Shown here piece after piece: positions 63,492-64,000 of a DNA stretch of 64,000 nt. Source of the stretch: Manduca sexta (taxonomy: Eukaryota > Arthropoda > Insecta > Lepidoptera > Sphingidae); the NCBI RefSeq assembly GCF_014839805.1, contig NC_051132.1, positions 992,001-1,056,000 on the forward strand, read 5' to 3'. Positions within the stretch are counted from its first letter, which is position 1; every line of letters starts with the position of its first letter. The position numbers were made by a program, and so were the translations under genes. Below the pieces are notes generated by a model. It saw nothing but the letters and a program-made list of their open reading frames with translations, was not told the origin of the DNA and searched no databases.

Positions 63492-64000
63492 TTAACCACT
63501 TACCAAGCCTAAAAGAAAACAAAACGAAAAACAAACTTGAATTACTAACGGCCAATTCCAATAAACTTTCCCAACCGCTATATACGCGTAAATAATAAGA
63601 ATAAACTTATGAAAATAACTCATCTGTAATCGTGTGAAACAAGCTTTATTGCGATTGATCCATTTTCGCCATGGATTCGATGTAGACGGTAAGATCATTT
63701 ACGAGTATACCTTCGGAATATGCTAGAATTAATCTTCTACTCTTACAATAGTGACAATATTCTCACTGTCATTCTGACCCATAATGCCCAAGAATTACAC
63801 TAAGTACGACTCTACTTTTACGTTCATAAGTAATCTTATGTCCGCAGTGTTAAATGATTTGACTGCACTGTGCACTGGAAAATGTACCAACTAGGGTTTG
63901 AAAATAAATGAGAACCAAACATTTTAAACAGTACAGTTAATTATAGATCGGACATCTGAGGTACAAAATCTTTTACGAATTGTTTATAAGTCGTTATCTT
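63492..64000. other. No gene seen
   Basis: AT-rich end of the window. A 68-codon open frame on the - strand (63492-63698) has no recognisable content and overlaps the SINE border, so I do not call it. Confidence 0.4.

Overview
This window looks like nuclear DNA of a lepidopteran (moth or butterfly). It is AT-rich, with small GC-rich exons joined by consensus GT-AG introns. It carries a typical lepidopteran load of mobile DNA: tRNA-derived SINEs, Helitron-like elements ending in CTAG, a copia LTR element, a DD37D (maT-type) mariner and several 5'-truncated LINEs. No bacterial, organellar or CRISPR features are seen. All exon models come from reading splice sites and frames by eye, with no transcript support.

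Two host genes are supported, arranged tail to tail. On the + strand (1925-13132) ten coding exons join without a frame break into a 620-residue coiled-coil protein. It has a polyproline tract and a conserved C-terminal block, which I read as the insect counterpart of shootin-1, a cytoskeletal adaptor. On the - strand (36935 down to 18367) sixteen coding exons join into a complete 932-residue M1 zinc aminopeptidase (aminopeptidase N type). It has a signal peptide, GAMEN, HEXXH-X18-E and the catalytic tyrosine, but no GPI-anchor tail. A TATA box and a non-coding first exon for it can be proposed near 39841-39904.

The most unusual feature lies inside the aminopeptidase gene at 20374-23205. The 3' end of one exon, its splice donor and the first ~38 bp of the following intron have been amplified into about 25 tandem copies. 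Every copy keeps GTGAGT and, just past it, an in-frame stop. Other aminopeptidase introns hold a LINE reverse-transcriptase fragment (27085-27930), an intron built of degenerate ACTGA-type repeats (25745-26110), SINE pieces and a LINE tail (34160-34352).

From about 37.5 kb to the end I see no convincing host coding gene; the region is a transposon graveyard. It has a 1-kb Helitron with internal ~125-bp repeats (37522-38523). A young copia element (45361-48257) has near-identical LTRs and a 5-bp target duplication, but its gag-protease-integrase half is inverted relative to its RT-RNaseH half. That element sits inside an older SINE. Further on are an RTE-type LINE tail, a full-length but frameshifted mariner (53322-54620), two diverged copies of a GC-rich repeat (58255-59215 and 59336-59600), a LINE C-terminal remnant (59837-60402), a short Helitron (60451-60705) and a SINE nested in an opposite-facing SINE of the same family (62950-63491).
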